8,254 nucleotides of DNA, from the NCBI GenBank assembly GCA_023511325.1, contig JAIMBU010000085.1, positions 1-8,254 on the forward strand, read 5' to 3'. Every line of letters begins with the position of its first letter. The first letter of the stretch is position 1. The notes below the pieces were generated by a model. The model searched no databases, was not told the DNA's origin, and saw nothing but the letters and a program-made list of their open reading frames with translations. The position numbers were made by a program, and so were the translations under genes. Of the stretch, positions 1 to 6,421 are shown piece after piece. This stretch comes from Gorillibacterium sp. (GTDB lineage: Bacteria > Bacillota > Bacilli > Paenibacillales > NBRC-103111).

Positions 1-403
1 GCTTTAATCTATCGGGAACAAATTTTAGAATCACGGTCTGATCCAGATCGCCGTTCTCTGCCTTTGCCTTAAATCTTGGACTCCGGCTGCTCAAGAGGTT
101 AACCGCATGGTTATATTCCTCACCGCATTTGCTACATACCTTCTTGATTGTACCGGTAAGAGTTACACTCCGGAATGCCGACAACTCCTGCCCTTCCTGT
201 TGGAACAATAGTGTAGCGTTGGCGTTGGCCTGAATCTGCTCCACCTTCCCACTGTCCTTCGAGGTAGATAGGTAGACGTTCAACCCGTCATTAGCAAATC
301 CCCCCAACGTCCTTAGTGCTGGAAATCCTTCAGCTGTCACTGTTCCCAATACGACCGTTTTGGTCCCACCAATATAATCTGCCGCTTCTTTCAACTCGCT
401 CAT
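1..403 (-). CDS. Pyridoxamine 5'-phosphate oxidase family (FMN-binding split-barrel) protein, C-terminus cut by window edge
   Basis: Translating the minus strand from the ATG at 401-403 gives 134 codons without a stop, running off the left edge. The start is supported by GAGGAG at 413-418, nine bases upstream. The protein begins MSELKEAADYIGG. It shows the pattern of small flavin split-barrel proteins related to general stress protein 26: an early strand ending near a PALRTLGG segment, then a strand with YLSTSKDSGKVEQIQAN, where the ST-K-S-K-V-x-x-I region usually contacts the FMN phosphate, then TLLF and a Val-Thr-Leu-Thr-Gly strand. Such proteins bind FMN or related cofactors in the cytoplasm; most are not true PNPOx enzymes and their substrates are unknown. 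A CSKC pair near residue 96 is present in the later part. The gene is transcribed divergently from the SDR gene and has its own promoter. The family call is by remembered pattern, not a search. Confidence 0.8.
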   Translation of the reverse strand, partial: MSELKEAADYIGGTKTVVLGTVTAEGFPALRTLGGFANDGLNVYLSTSKDSGKVEQIQANANATLLFQQEGQELSAFRSVTLTGTIKKVCSKCGEEYNHAVNLLSSRSPRFKAKAENGDLDQTVILKFVPDRLK

Positions 404-493
404 CTCTGGAATCTCCTCACTTATTTAATAATGAACAAGCCCTCTAGCGACCTAGTCGGACTTAAACTTGATAATTCCCATATATTTAATGAG

Positions 494-522
494 ATTTTAC
501 TGCTTGATCCGACTTATGTCAA
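494..522 (-). promoter_or_regulatory. Sigma-A-type promoter for the flavin split-barrel gene
   Basis: On the minus strand a perfect -35 TTGACA (517-522) is followed by a 17-base spacer and TAAAAT (494-499), five of six matches to the -10 consensus. Transcription would start near 487, giving a leader of about 84 bases before the ATG at 403. It is the best-matching promoter in the window. Confidence 0.7.
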
Positions 523-554
523 CAGCTGAATTATTCTTTCGACCTACGGGTTTA

Positions 555-584
555 TGTGCATTTAGCTGGCTTTTTTTCTATAAT
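555..584 (+). promoter_or_regulatory. Candidate promoter for the SDR / guanylate-kinase-like operon
   Basis: A perfect TATAAT (579-584) lies 93 bases upstream of the SDR start. The best -35 is weak: TGTGCA at 555-560 with an 18-base spacer. A start near 591 would leave a leader of about 85 bases that contains a small hairpin. The -10 is convincing; the weak -35 suggests low basal activity or an activator, which is inference. Confidence 0.5.
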
Positions 585-634
585 GAGAGGGTGTACTTAA
601 AAAGGCTTGAATAAAAGTTGTTTTCGACTAGTCT

Positions 635-664
635 TTCGATAGAAAAAAATCGAATAATCGAATA
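635..664 (+). repeat. Leader hairpin and tandem 8-mer upstream of the SDR ribosome binding site
   Basis: TTCGAT (635-640) and ATCGAA (649-654) form a perfect 6-bp inverted repeat around an A-rich 8-base loop. ATCGAATA is repeated exactly in tandem (649-656 and 657-664), ending where the AGGAG ribosome binding site (664-668) begins. Because either 8-mer copy can supply the right arm, two alternative hairpins are possible. Function is unknown; an operator or a weak translational control element is possible. Confidence 0.4.
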
Positions 665-676
665 GGAGTGGTAAGG

Positions 677-1396
677 ATGGAGCTAAAGAATAAAACCGCG
701 ATCATTACGGGTGCTGGCAAAGGAATCGGTAAAGCCATTGCTGAGTCTCTCGCTAAAGAAGGTGTCAATCTGGGGCTAGTCGCCCGGACCCTATCCGATC
801 TGGAAGCGTTACAGCATGAGCTCACGAGTAAATATGACGTCAGAATACACATCGCTACAGCAGATATCTCCAAGCAGGCTGAAGCAGATCAAGCGATCGT
901 CAAGTTAGCTGAGCATCTTGGGGCAATTGATATTCTGATCAACAATGCTGGAATCGCGGAGTTTGGTACATTGCTTGAAATGGACCCTCGCACGTGGGAA
1001 CAGATTATCCAGGTCAACCTAATGGGTACCTATTACATCACGCATGCGGCCCTGCCGATCATGTTGAAGCAGAACAGTGGTAGTATTATCAATGTCGCTT
1101 CTACCGCTGGAGAACGGGGTTTTGCTACAGGCTCTGCTTACTGCGCCTCTAAGTTCGCCGTTCTTGGATTAACTGAAGCCTTGCTACAAGAGGTTCGTAA
1201 GTTCAACATTCGCGTCACCGCGCTAACTCCAAGCACCGTAAATACCGAGCTCGCCGTCAATGCCCAGCTCAAAATCGGTGACGAAGACCGCATGATGCAG
1301 CCCGAGGATGTAGCCGATCTTGCTCTTTCGATCTTGAAGCTGCCTGAACGTGTCTTTGTAAAAACGGCTGGGATCTGGACAACGAACCCGCAATAA
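677..1396 (+). CDS. SDR-family oxidoreductase (3-ketoacyl-ACP reductase-like, YoxD-like)
   Basis: This is a 239-residue classical short-chain dehydrogenase/reductase, the usual length. The ATG at 677 is chosen over the in-frame GTG at 668 because AGGAG (664-668) sits eight bases before the ATG and overlaps the GTG. The Rossmann fold starts with the glycine motif TGAGKGIG (11-18). Basic residues Lys15 and Arg37 suggest NADP(H) rather than NAD(H). NNAG is at 89-92, and the catalytic tetrad is Asn114, Ser142, Tyr155 and Lys159 (YCASK). The post-catalytic segment is PSTVNT, not the PG form of true FabG. The C-terminal KTAGIWTTNP resembles, from memory, B. subtilis YoxD, an uncharacterised FabG-like reductase. 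A soluble cytoplasmic NADP-dependent carbonyl reductase is likely; the substrate cannot be read from the sequence. It is 59 bases upstream of the guanylate-kinase-like gene and probably co-transcribed with it. Confidence 0.9.
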   Translation: MELKNKTAIITGAGKGIGKAIAESLAKEGVNLGLVARTLSDLEALQHELTSKYDVRIHIATADISKQAEADQAIVKLAEHLGAIDILINNAGIAEFGTLLEMDPRTWEQIIQVNLMGTYYITHAALPIMLKQNSGSIINVASTAGERGFATGSAYCASKFAVLGLTEALLQEVRKFNIRVTALTPSTVNTELAVNAQLKIGDEDRMMQPEDVADLALSILKLPERVFVKTAGIWTTNPQ

Positions 1397-1397
1397 C

Positions 1398-1433
1398 AGT
1401 GAGTCTTTATGCATCGGTATAACTACTCTCACT
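1398..1433 (+). promoter_or_regulatory. Weak intercistronic hairpin between SDR and kinase genes
   Basis: AGTGAG (1398-1403) and CTCACT (1428-1433) form a perfect 6-bp inverted repeat two bases after the SDR stop, followed by TTCTTAATT. The loop is long (24 bases) and the T-tail is broken, so it is at most a weak attenuator or processing site between the two genes. Confidence 0.25.
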
Positions 1434-1455
1434 TTCTTAATTGCTGGAGGAATAT

Positions 1456-1998
1456 ATGAGTTTTCTATTGATTGTATTTCAAGGTCCAAGCGCTTCCGGC
1501 AAAAGCTCACTGCAAGCGGAGCTAGGCTTGCCGAAGCTGATAACCTGGACCTCTCGACCTCCACGCACGGGTGAAGTCGATGGAGTCGATTATCATTTTA
1601 CTTCACGCGAGCAACTGACGAAAATGCATCAGTCGGGTCGCATGCTAGAGATAAGCGAATATCAGGGGAATCTTTACGGTACCTCACTGGATGCCATCGA
1701 GAGCACCGTAAGCGCCCGCACACCCCGATCCGTCGTGCTAGATGCCAGTGGATCGCTGACCGTCAAACGGCTTTATCCCGACCATGTGTTGACGATTGGA
1801 GTCTATGCGGAAGAGGTCCAGTGTCGACAACGATTAGTCGCCAGAGGCAGTAACCCCGCAGAGTGTGAGCGGCGTCTTGCTTCTTATGCTACAGAGATCG
1901 CAGAATTATCTGCATGTGATCTCATCATCCGCAACACAGACGATAATCGCAGCAAAGCCATAGCGATTATCCAACAATTCCGCCAGAATCTTATCTGA
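1456..1998 (+). CDS. Guanylate kinase-like P-loop kinase (short paralogue)
   Basis: This is a 180-residue protein. The ATG at 1456 is preferred to the in-frame TTG at 1441 because GGAGG (1446-1450) lies five bases before it. The P-loop is GPSASGKSS (10-18). It is followed by the GMP-binding signature of guanylate kinases, TSRPPRTGEVDGVDY (32-46), where Ser33, Arg34, Arg37, Glu40 and Tyr46 match family ligand residues. LYGT (73-76) matches the conserved YG[TS] element. LDASG (95-99) replaces the usual LDIDxQG, and the IFI-PPS segment is replaced by IGVYAEE (114-120). The lid-side RLVARG (126-131) and ERRL (138-141) are retained, as is the late D-x4-N (155-160). It is about 20-25 residues shorter than housekeeping Gmk (about 204), mostly after the P-loop. 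The family reaction is ATP + GMP to ADP + GDP; activity is plausible but unproven. The gene is probably co-transcribed with the SDR gene, unlike the usual gmk context near rpoZ. Confidence 0.8.
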   Translation: MSFLLIVFQGPSASGKSSLQAELGLPKLITWTSRPPRTGEVDGVDYHFTSREQLTKMHQSGRMLEISEYQGNLYGTSLDAIESTVSARTPRSVVLDASGSLTVKRLYPDHVLTIGVYAEEVQCRQRLVARGSNPAECERRLASYATEIAELSACDLIIRNTDDNRSKAIAIIQQFRQNLI

Positions 1999-2036
1999 CG
2001 GGTCCATGAATCTACACACAGTTTGCTCAAACAAAG

Positions 2037-2086
2037 AAAAGCAGAAGATAGCTAGGCTCAAGAAGCTTAGCTATCTTCTGCTTTTT
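2037..2086. terminator. Strong bidirectional intrinsic terminator between convergent operons
   Basis: A perfect 18-bp inverted repeat (2037-2054 with 2068-2085) can extend through a G-U pair and three more pairs to about 22 bp, closing a 5-base loop (2059-2063). On the plus strand it ends in TTTTTGTTAT, terminating the kinase-like gene. On the minus strand it ends in TTTTCTTTGTTT, about 120 bases past the ABC operon stop, so it should work in both directions. Confidence 0.9.
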
Positions 2087-2160
2087 GTTATAGGATCGTT
2101 GTCTATTACTCTCCTCGAATACAAGACGATCACTCACGCGATGTATTATATATTATTGAG

Positions 2161-2204
2161 AACGGCAGCAGCGATCATTGGTGGGATGATCATTGTCAGC
2201 GGTT
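2161..2204. repeat. Imperfect inverted repeat just past the ABC operon stop
   Basis: GATCAT (2173-2178) and ATGATC (2186-2191) form a perfect 6-bp hairpin with a 7-base loop. Weaker complementarity continues outward to AAC (2161) and GTT (2202-2204). It begins immediately after the stop codon of the downstream ABC subunit and has no T-tract, so a 3' stabilising structure is more likely than a terminator. Confidence 0.3.
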
Positions 2205-2206
2205 GC

Positions 2207-4003
2207 TCAACGGTGAAGGTTTGCCGTTGCCTCGACACTGTGGCGGAACTGACTTTGAAACAGCTTGTGATAGAAGCCTTTTTGCTCAAGCAGCCCATCA
2301 TGTGAGCCGCGCTCAATGATCTTGCCATCCTCTAGCACAAGGATCTGATCAGCGCTGCGAATCGTATTGAGCCGATGGGCGATCACAATGCTCGTTCGCC
2401 CCTCCATCAGCCGCGATAAAGCCTCCTGAATCCTGACCTCCGTTACTGTATCAATGCTACTGGTCGCTTCATCCAGAATGAGAATCGGCGGGTCAGCCAA
2501 AATCGCTTTAGCAATCGATAATAGTTGCTTTTGTCCTTGACTGATGCCGCTGCCATCCTGATTCAGCAGCGTATCGTAACCGTGAGTCATTTTCATAATA
2601 AAAGAATGGGCATTCGCCTGTTCCGCTGCTCGTTCTACCTCTTCGTCGGTCGCTTCCAGCTTGCCATAGCGAATGTTATCGCGAATACTCCCCTGAAACA
2701 GGAACGAATCCTGCAAAACAAAGCCCATATGCTGGCGCAGGCTCTGCCGTTTAATCTCACGGATATCTCTTCCATCAATTGCGATCACACCGGCCCCAGG
2801 ATTATAGAAACGTGTGAGCAATTGGACAATGGTTGTTTTTCCTGCCCCAGTAGGGCCGACAAGTGCTATCGTTTCCCCAGGCGCCGCACGAAATGAAATG
2901 TTCTCCAGCGTTTTTCCATCTTGGTCATACGCGAACGAAACATTGGTGAATTCGATCGTTCCGCTCACCACTCTCATATCTCCGGCTTCCGTCTCATCCA
3001 AGTCCTCTTCGGTTTCCTCCAGCACCTCAAACACTCGCTCGGCACCAGCTACAGCAGAGAGAAAGGTATTAAACTGGTTGGCTAGATCATTGAGCGGCCT
3101 AGTAAATTGCCGTGCGTATTCGGCGAAGGTAACGATCACCCCAATGGAGATCACATCTCTCAGGGCAAGCATGCCACCTACCCCCGCAATAACGGCAAAG
3201 CTCAAGTTATTCAGCACATTCATCAGCTTCGGGATGAACCCTGAATAGGTTTGCGCCCAGTAAGCTGAGCTGCGTAGACGTTCATTTTTCTCCCTAAAAT
3301 CAGCCATCACCTTTGGCTCGCGCGCAAAGGTCTTAACAACTAGATGACCAGATAAGGTCTCCTCTACATACCCATTGAGATCCCCGAGGTTCTTCTGCTG
3401 ATCCTTAAATGATTTACCTGTGCGCGCGGTGATCCACTTCATGCCAAACACCATCAGGGGAATGATACACAAAGTCACTAGGGTCAGTAGTGGGCTGAGC
3501 CAAAGCATTAACACGAGCATCCCGGCAAACGTCAATAAGCTGGAAAAAATCTGAATAAAAGAACCACTTAACGTCTGGCTTACATTCTCGATATCATTCG
3601 TCAGCCGACTCATCATCTCACCGTGCCGCCGTTTAGCGAAATAGGAGATGGGCAAACGGTGCAGCTTACCAAACAAATCCTTACGCATCGTAAAAACGGT
3701 CTCTTGGGAGATCCCAATCATGAAATAACTCTGGAGCAGATTGGATACCGTCTGGAGTAAATAAACACCACCGAGAATGAGAATAAGGCGAATAAGCTCA
3801 CTGCTTGTTTTCCCATCGATGAAATGATCGATCGACCTTCCTAGTAAGTAAGGGATGAGCAGACCTGTGGCTGAGCTGACGATCATCAAAAATAGGATGG
3901 CAATCAATAACCGACGATGAGTATCCAGATACGCCCAGATCTTAAGCAAGGTAGCCATACTATTCTTTGGCTTGGGTAAGGCTTTACTCGGCTGCCGTCT
4001 CAT
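2207..4003 (-). CDS. ABC exporter half-transporter, catalytically intact subunit of a heterodimer
   Basis: This is a 598-residue half-transporter: a membrane domain with about six helices (roughly residues 30-325), then a nucleotide-binding domain. The NBD shows Walker A GPTGAGKT (383-390), Q-loop Gln431, Walker B ILILDE with catalytic Glu512, a TSSID D-loop and switch His543 (IAHR). The signature is ISQGQ (487-491) instead of LSGGQ. In heterodimeric exporters such as BmrCD, TmrAB and TM287/288, this subunit supplies the Walker A/B, Glu and His of the working site, and its poor signature faces the partner's degenerate site. The start at 4003 is chosen over the longer 4042 start because GGGAG lies about 11 bases upstream. 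It overlaps the partner gene by 20 bases, suggesting translational coupling. Context and lengths recall Bacillus YfiB/YfiC (from memory). It is likely a plasma-membrane exporter of a hydrophobic compound or drug; the substrate is unknown. Confidence 0.9.
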   Translation of the reverse strand: MRRQPSKALPKPKNSMATLLKIWAYLDTHRRLLIAILFLMIVSSATGLLIPYLLGRSIDHFIDGKTSSELIRLILILGGVYLLQTVSNLLQSYFMIGISQETVFTMRKDLFGKLHRLPISYFAKRRHGEMMSRLTNDIENVSQTLSGSFIQIFSSLLTFAGMLVLMLWLSPLLTLVTLCIIPLMVFGMKWITARTGKSFKDQQKNLGDLNGYVEETLSGHLVVKTFAREPKVMADFREKNERLRSSAYWAQTYSGFIPKLMNVLNNLSFAVIAGVGGMLALRDVISIGVIVTFAEYARQFTRPLNDLANQFNTFLSAVAGAERVFEVLEETEEDLDETEAGDMRVVSGTIEFTNVSFAYDQDGKTLENISFRAAPGETIALVGPTGAGKTTIVQLLTRFYNPGAGVIAIDGRDIREIKRQSLRQHMGFVLQDSFLFQGSIRDNIRYGKLEATDEEVERAAEQANAHSFIMKMTHGYDTLLNQDGSGISQGQKQLLSIAKAILADPPILILDEATSSIDTVTEVRIQEALSRLMEGRTSIVIAHRLNTIRSADQILVLEDGKIIERGSHDGLLEQKGFYHKLFQSQFRHSVEATANLHR

Positions 4004-5861
4004 AAGTAAGCACACTCCCTTCACCAAATTGCGATGTGACAATCTGCCGATATAATTTTGAGCTTTGCATCAATGTTGCATGTGTACCCTCAGCGATTAG
4101 GCTACCGTCCTCAACGATGAGAATGGTGTCTGCCTCCATCGCAGTGGCGATTTTCTGCGTAATAATCAAGGTTGTACAACCATAGGTACCTAGCGCGGTA
4201 AGTAGCTTCGCCTCGGTCAAAAGATCGAGCGCACTGGTGCTATCATCCAGGATCAGAATACGTGGCTTGCGGATGAGTGCACGAGCGATCGATAGACGTT
4301 GCTTCTGACCACCCGACAGGTTCACCCCGTTCTGCCCCAGTACCGTCTCATATTGATCAGACAGCTTCATGATGGAATGGTGAATTTGAGCATGACGGGT
4401 AGCTTCCAACCGTTCCTCGGACGTTGCATCTGCTTTTCCCCACAGTAGATTATCGGTCACCGTACCCGTAAAGAGCTTCACTTCTTGGGGAACATAGCCA
4501 ATCTGCTCACGCAGGACATTGGGCTCCATATCGGCAATGTTCACTCCATCAAGTAGGATCTCGCCCTCATCGGGCTCGTACAACCGGGGAATTAGTTGAA
4601 ATAGCGAGGATTTACCAGATCCAGTAGCCCCCAGAATCGCAACCGTCTCACCAGGCTCGGCCGTAAAAGAAATGGCGTTCAACACAGGAATAACCGTATT
4701 CGGATAACGAAAAGATACATCTTTAAACTCTAGCTTGGCTGCTGTCTGCTTAACCTGTAGATCCTCGGACGTAACCGATGGAGCGTCAAGAGAAGGCGAA
4801 TGATTCGAGTCAATCTTGCTAACCTGAGTTGCCACACCCACACTTGCAGATTTACTAATGCGAACGTCTACCTCTGAATCTCCTTCTGTCTCCCCCTCAA
4901 AGCCCAGTTCACTCGGGTCCAATTCCATATCTAGAACCTCAGAGATCCGCACAGCGGAAGCCCGCGCCCGGGATATACTCGTTAGAACCCAAGAGAGAAT
5001 GGAGAAGGCTCCCGTAATTCGTGTAGCATAATTCACAACTGCGACAATATCCCCAACCTCAGCCCCGTTTGTCGTTACCTCAATACTGCCATACCAGAGT
5101 ATAAACAGAACACATATATTCATGATTAACAGCAGCAGTGGAATGGTAAGCTCCATCCAGCGTGTGGCCGATACCGTCTTTTTTTTCAATTCACCACTAG
5201 CCTCAGCAAAACGCTCTACCTCATGCCGCGAACGTACTAAAGCTCGAATCCAGCGCATTCCACCTAAGGTTTCACGCATAACGCTATTGGTTCGATCGAG
5301 TTGCTTTTGTACCCTTTGGAATAGGAGAAATCCCTTCTTCATCACAATAATCATGCTGACAACCAAGATGGGAGTGACCACTAGCAACGCAAGTGCCACT
5401 TTAAAATTGATCGTAAGCGCCATAATCAGACCGCCGACCATCATCAGTGGAGCGCGCAGCATCACCCGGAGACTCATAAAAACAATATTCTGAATTTGCG
5501 ATACATCATTGGTAATCCGCGTAATCAAGGTCGAAGTGGGAAAACGATTAAAAGCTGCGTAGGAGACACTCTCCACCCGCTCAAACAACCTTTCCCGCAT
5601 TTTATAACCAACGCCCTGACTAATTTCTGCTGCATAGAAGGAATTGATGATCCCCGCGGCAAAACCCATCAGCGAAATACCTACCATTAGTCCCCCGTAA
5701 CGGAGAATGACGGTCATATCCTTCGGCACAACGCCTTCATTAATCATTTTTGCCATCAGAAGTGGGTGCCACAATTCAACTACCAGCTCCATCAGCATCA
5801 AAAGTAGAGCAAATACGATAGATTTACGATATGGCTTGAGAAAAGAAGTGATCAATCGCAT
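3984..5861 (-). CDS. ABC exporter half-transporter, subunit with degenerate ATPase residues and long interdomain linker
   Basis: This is a 625-residue partner subunit. The ATG at 5859-5861 has GGAGG (5869-5873) seven bases upstream. The membrane domain spans about residues 15-300 with roughly six helices, including TRITNDV (114-120) in the typical coupling region. The NBD has Walker A GATGSGKS (411-418), Q-loop Gln459 and a perfect LSGGQ signature (515-519). However, Walker B reads ILILDD, so Asp540 replaces the catalytic Glu, and the switch His is Gln569 (IITQK). These two substitutions mark the non-hydrolysing site of heterodimeric exporters and complement the intact residues of the downstream subunit. 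Residues about 317-375 form a polar, Ser/Glu/Asp/Val-rich linker before the NBD, some 50 residues longer than in usual half-transporters near 575. It is the first gene of the operon and overlaps the second by 20 bases. Confidence 0.9.
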   Translation of the reverse strand: MRLITSFLKPYRKSIVFALLLMLMELVVELWHPLLMAKMINEGVVPKDMTVILRYGGLMVGISLMGFAAGIINSFYAAEISQGVGYKMRERLFERVESVSYAAFNRFPTSTLITRITNDVSQIQNIVFMSLRVMLRAPLMMVGGLIMALTINFKVALALLVVTPILVVSMIIVMKKGFLLFQRVQKQLDRTNSVMRETLGGMRWIRALVRSRHEVERFAEASGELKKKTVSATRWMELTIPLLLLIMNICVLFILWYGSIEVTTNGAEVGDIVAVVNYATRITGAFSILSWVLTSISRARASAVRISEVLDMELDPSELGFEGETEGDSEVDVRISKSASVGVATQVSKIDSNHSPSLDAPSVTSEDLQVKQTAAKLEFKDVSFRYPNTVIPVLNAISFTAEPGETVAILGATGSGKSSLFQLIPRLYEPDEGEILLDGVNIADMEPNVLREQIGYVPQEVKLFTGTVTDNLLWGKADATSEERLEATRHAQIHHSIMKLSDQYETVLGQNGVNLSGGQKQRLSIARALIRKPRILILDDSTSALDLLTEAKLLTALGTYGCTTLIITQKIATAMEADTILIVEDGSLIAEGTHATLMQSSKLYRQIVTSQFGEGSVLTYETAAE

Positions 5862-5893
5862 CCAAACGCCTCCAGTACATTACTAGTGCTTAA

Positions 5894-5907
5894 TTACAGT
5901 TATGTAA
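5894..5907. promoter_or_regulatory. Interrupted palindrome upstream of the ABC operon, possible operator
   Basis: TTACA (5894-5898), four bases, then TGTAA (5903-5907) form a perfect 5-4-5 palindrome 33 bases before the ABC start codon. Exporter operons are often repressed by MarR, GntR or TetR regulators at such sites, but no regulator gene is present here. I could not identify a convincing -35/-10 pair in 5862-5982; TTGGAG with TAGGAT at 18-base spacing, around 5936-5965, is only a weak candidate. Confidence 0.3.
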
Positions 5908-5982
5908 ACAAAATATCCTTACAAAAGATACTCTATGATCCTAGCTGTAACTCTTTAGAGACTCCAATAGACTTATATGCAC

Positions 5983-6024
5983 AAAAAAGGCGTCCCTTCA
6001 AACAGATCTCTCTGTCTGACGGAC
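5983..6024 (-). terminator. Intrinsic terminator ahead of the ABC operon
   Basis: On the minus strand CAGACAGA (6011-6018) pairs with TCTGTTTG (5999-6006) around a GAGA loop, with one G-U pair. Outer GTCC (6021-6024) pairs with GGAC (5992-5995), and a run of six T follows (5983-5988). It would stop transcription from the YdjO-like gene before the ABC operon. Confidence 0.6.
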
Positions 6025-6040
6025 AACCCATATGGTGTTT

Positions 6041-6068
6041 GAAAAGCAGGATGTTATCCACACCTGCT
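6041..6068 (-). terminator. Hairpin directly after the YdjO-like gene
   Basis: Minus-strand AGCAGG (6063-6068) pairs with CCTGCT (6045-6050), and TGT (6060-6062) pairs with ACA (6052-6054) around a 5-base loop, with one bulged base. A short TTTT run follows. It starts four bases past the stop codon, and the second hairpin at 5983-6024 makes this a double terminator. The hairpin contains a perfect DnaA-box 9-mer (6054-6062). Confidence 0.5.
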
Positions 6069-6071
6069 GAA

Positions 6072-6305
6072 TTAGATAATAGTGCGTTCATCTTTTTTAT
6101 TGGACTTCCAGTCATTGCTAAAGTTAGCAATCGGGGGAAGCTGTTTGTTGCCTTTGATCATTGGAGATTGACACAGAGAACAATTGGGGATAGTATCAAA
6201 AGCGAAATTAGCCCTCATCCAACCTTTGCATTCTGGGTTCTGGCAGGACCATACGTCAGTGTTCTCCTCTGGAATTTCTTCCAAAGATTTTTTTCGAGAA
6301 AACAA
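6072..6305 (-). CDS. YdjO-like cold-inducible zinc-ribbon protein
   Basis: This is a 77-residue protein if read from the TTG at 6303-6305, preceded by a strong purine-rich site: GGGAGGG (6312-6318) six bases upstream and AGGAG (6320-6324). A longer ATG-initiated reading from 6365 adds 20 residues that include the ribosome binding site itself, so TTG is preferred. The protein begins with FSRKKSLEEIPEENT and carries C21-x4-C26 and C42-x2-C45, a Cys4 arrangement likely to bind one zinc, with GWMR (28-31) and SPM (47-49) between and after. This matches my memory of B. subtilis YdjO (about 69 residues), described as cold-inducible; its molecular function is not known. The gene lies 116 bases downstream of a cold-shock protein gene on the same strand, which fits a cold-response role. 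A terminator between the two implies its own promoter or read-through; I found no clear promoter. Confidence 0.8.
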   Translation of the reverse strand: MFSRKKSLEEIPEENTDVWSCQNPECKGWMRANFAFDTIPNCSLCQSPMIKGNKQLPPIANFSNDWKSNKKDERTII

Positions 6306-6375
6306 GGTAATCCCTCCCTCTCCTTTTCTTACTAAAACCATAATCAATCCTAAATGCGTAAGCACTCATGGATAG

Positions 6376-6415
6376 AAAAAAAACTGCCCCTCCAGAAACT
6401 GGCTGGGCAGTTTTT
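6376..6415 (-). terminator. Intrinsic terminator of the cold-shock gene
   Basis: An 11-bp stem (6379-6389 with 6405-6415; core ACTGCCC/GGGCAGT) encloses a second small hairpin, CCAG-AAA-CTGG (6392-6402). On the minus strand it ends in eight T (6376-6383). It begins six bases after the csp stop codon. Confidence 0.85.
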
Positions 6416-6421
6416 ATTCAA

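Noticed and set aside
2006..2305. Plus-strand 99-residue frame with a lipobox-like VSGC
   Set aside because: It runs through the strong terminator and antisense into the ABC gene end, and has no ribosome binding site at its start or at the internal ATG.
2525..3248. Plus-strand frames within the second ABC gene
   Set aside because: They are shadows of the ABC coding sequence on the opposite strand with no start signals.
3984..4003. Possible frameshift or fusion between the two ABC genes
   Set aside because: The 20-base overlap has a clear stop for the first gene and a ribosome binding site and ATG for the second; both proteins are full length, as in other such operons.
5886..6335. Plus-strand 149-residue frame
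   Set aside because: It is antisense to the YdjO-like gene, whose Cys4 pattern and ribosome binding site are clear, and it includes two terminator hairpins.
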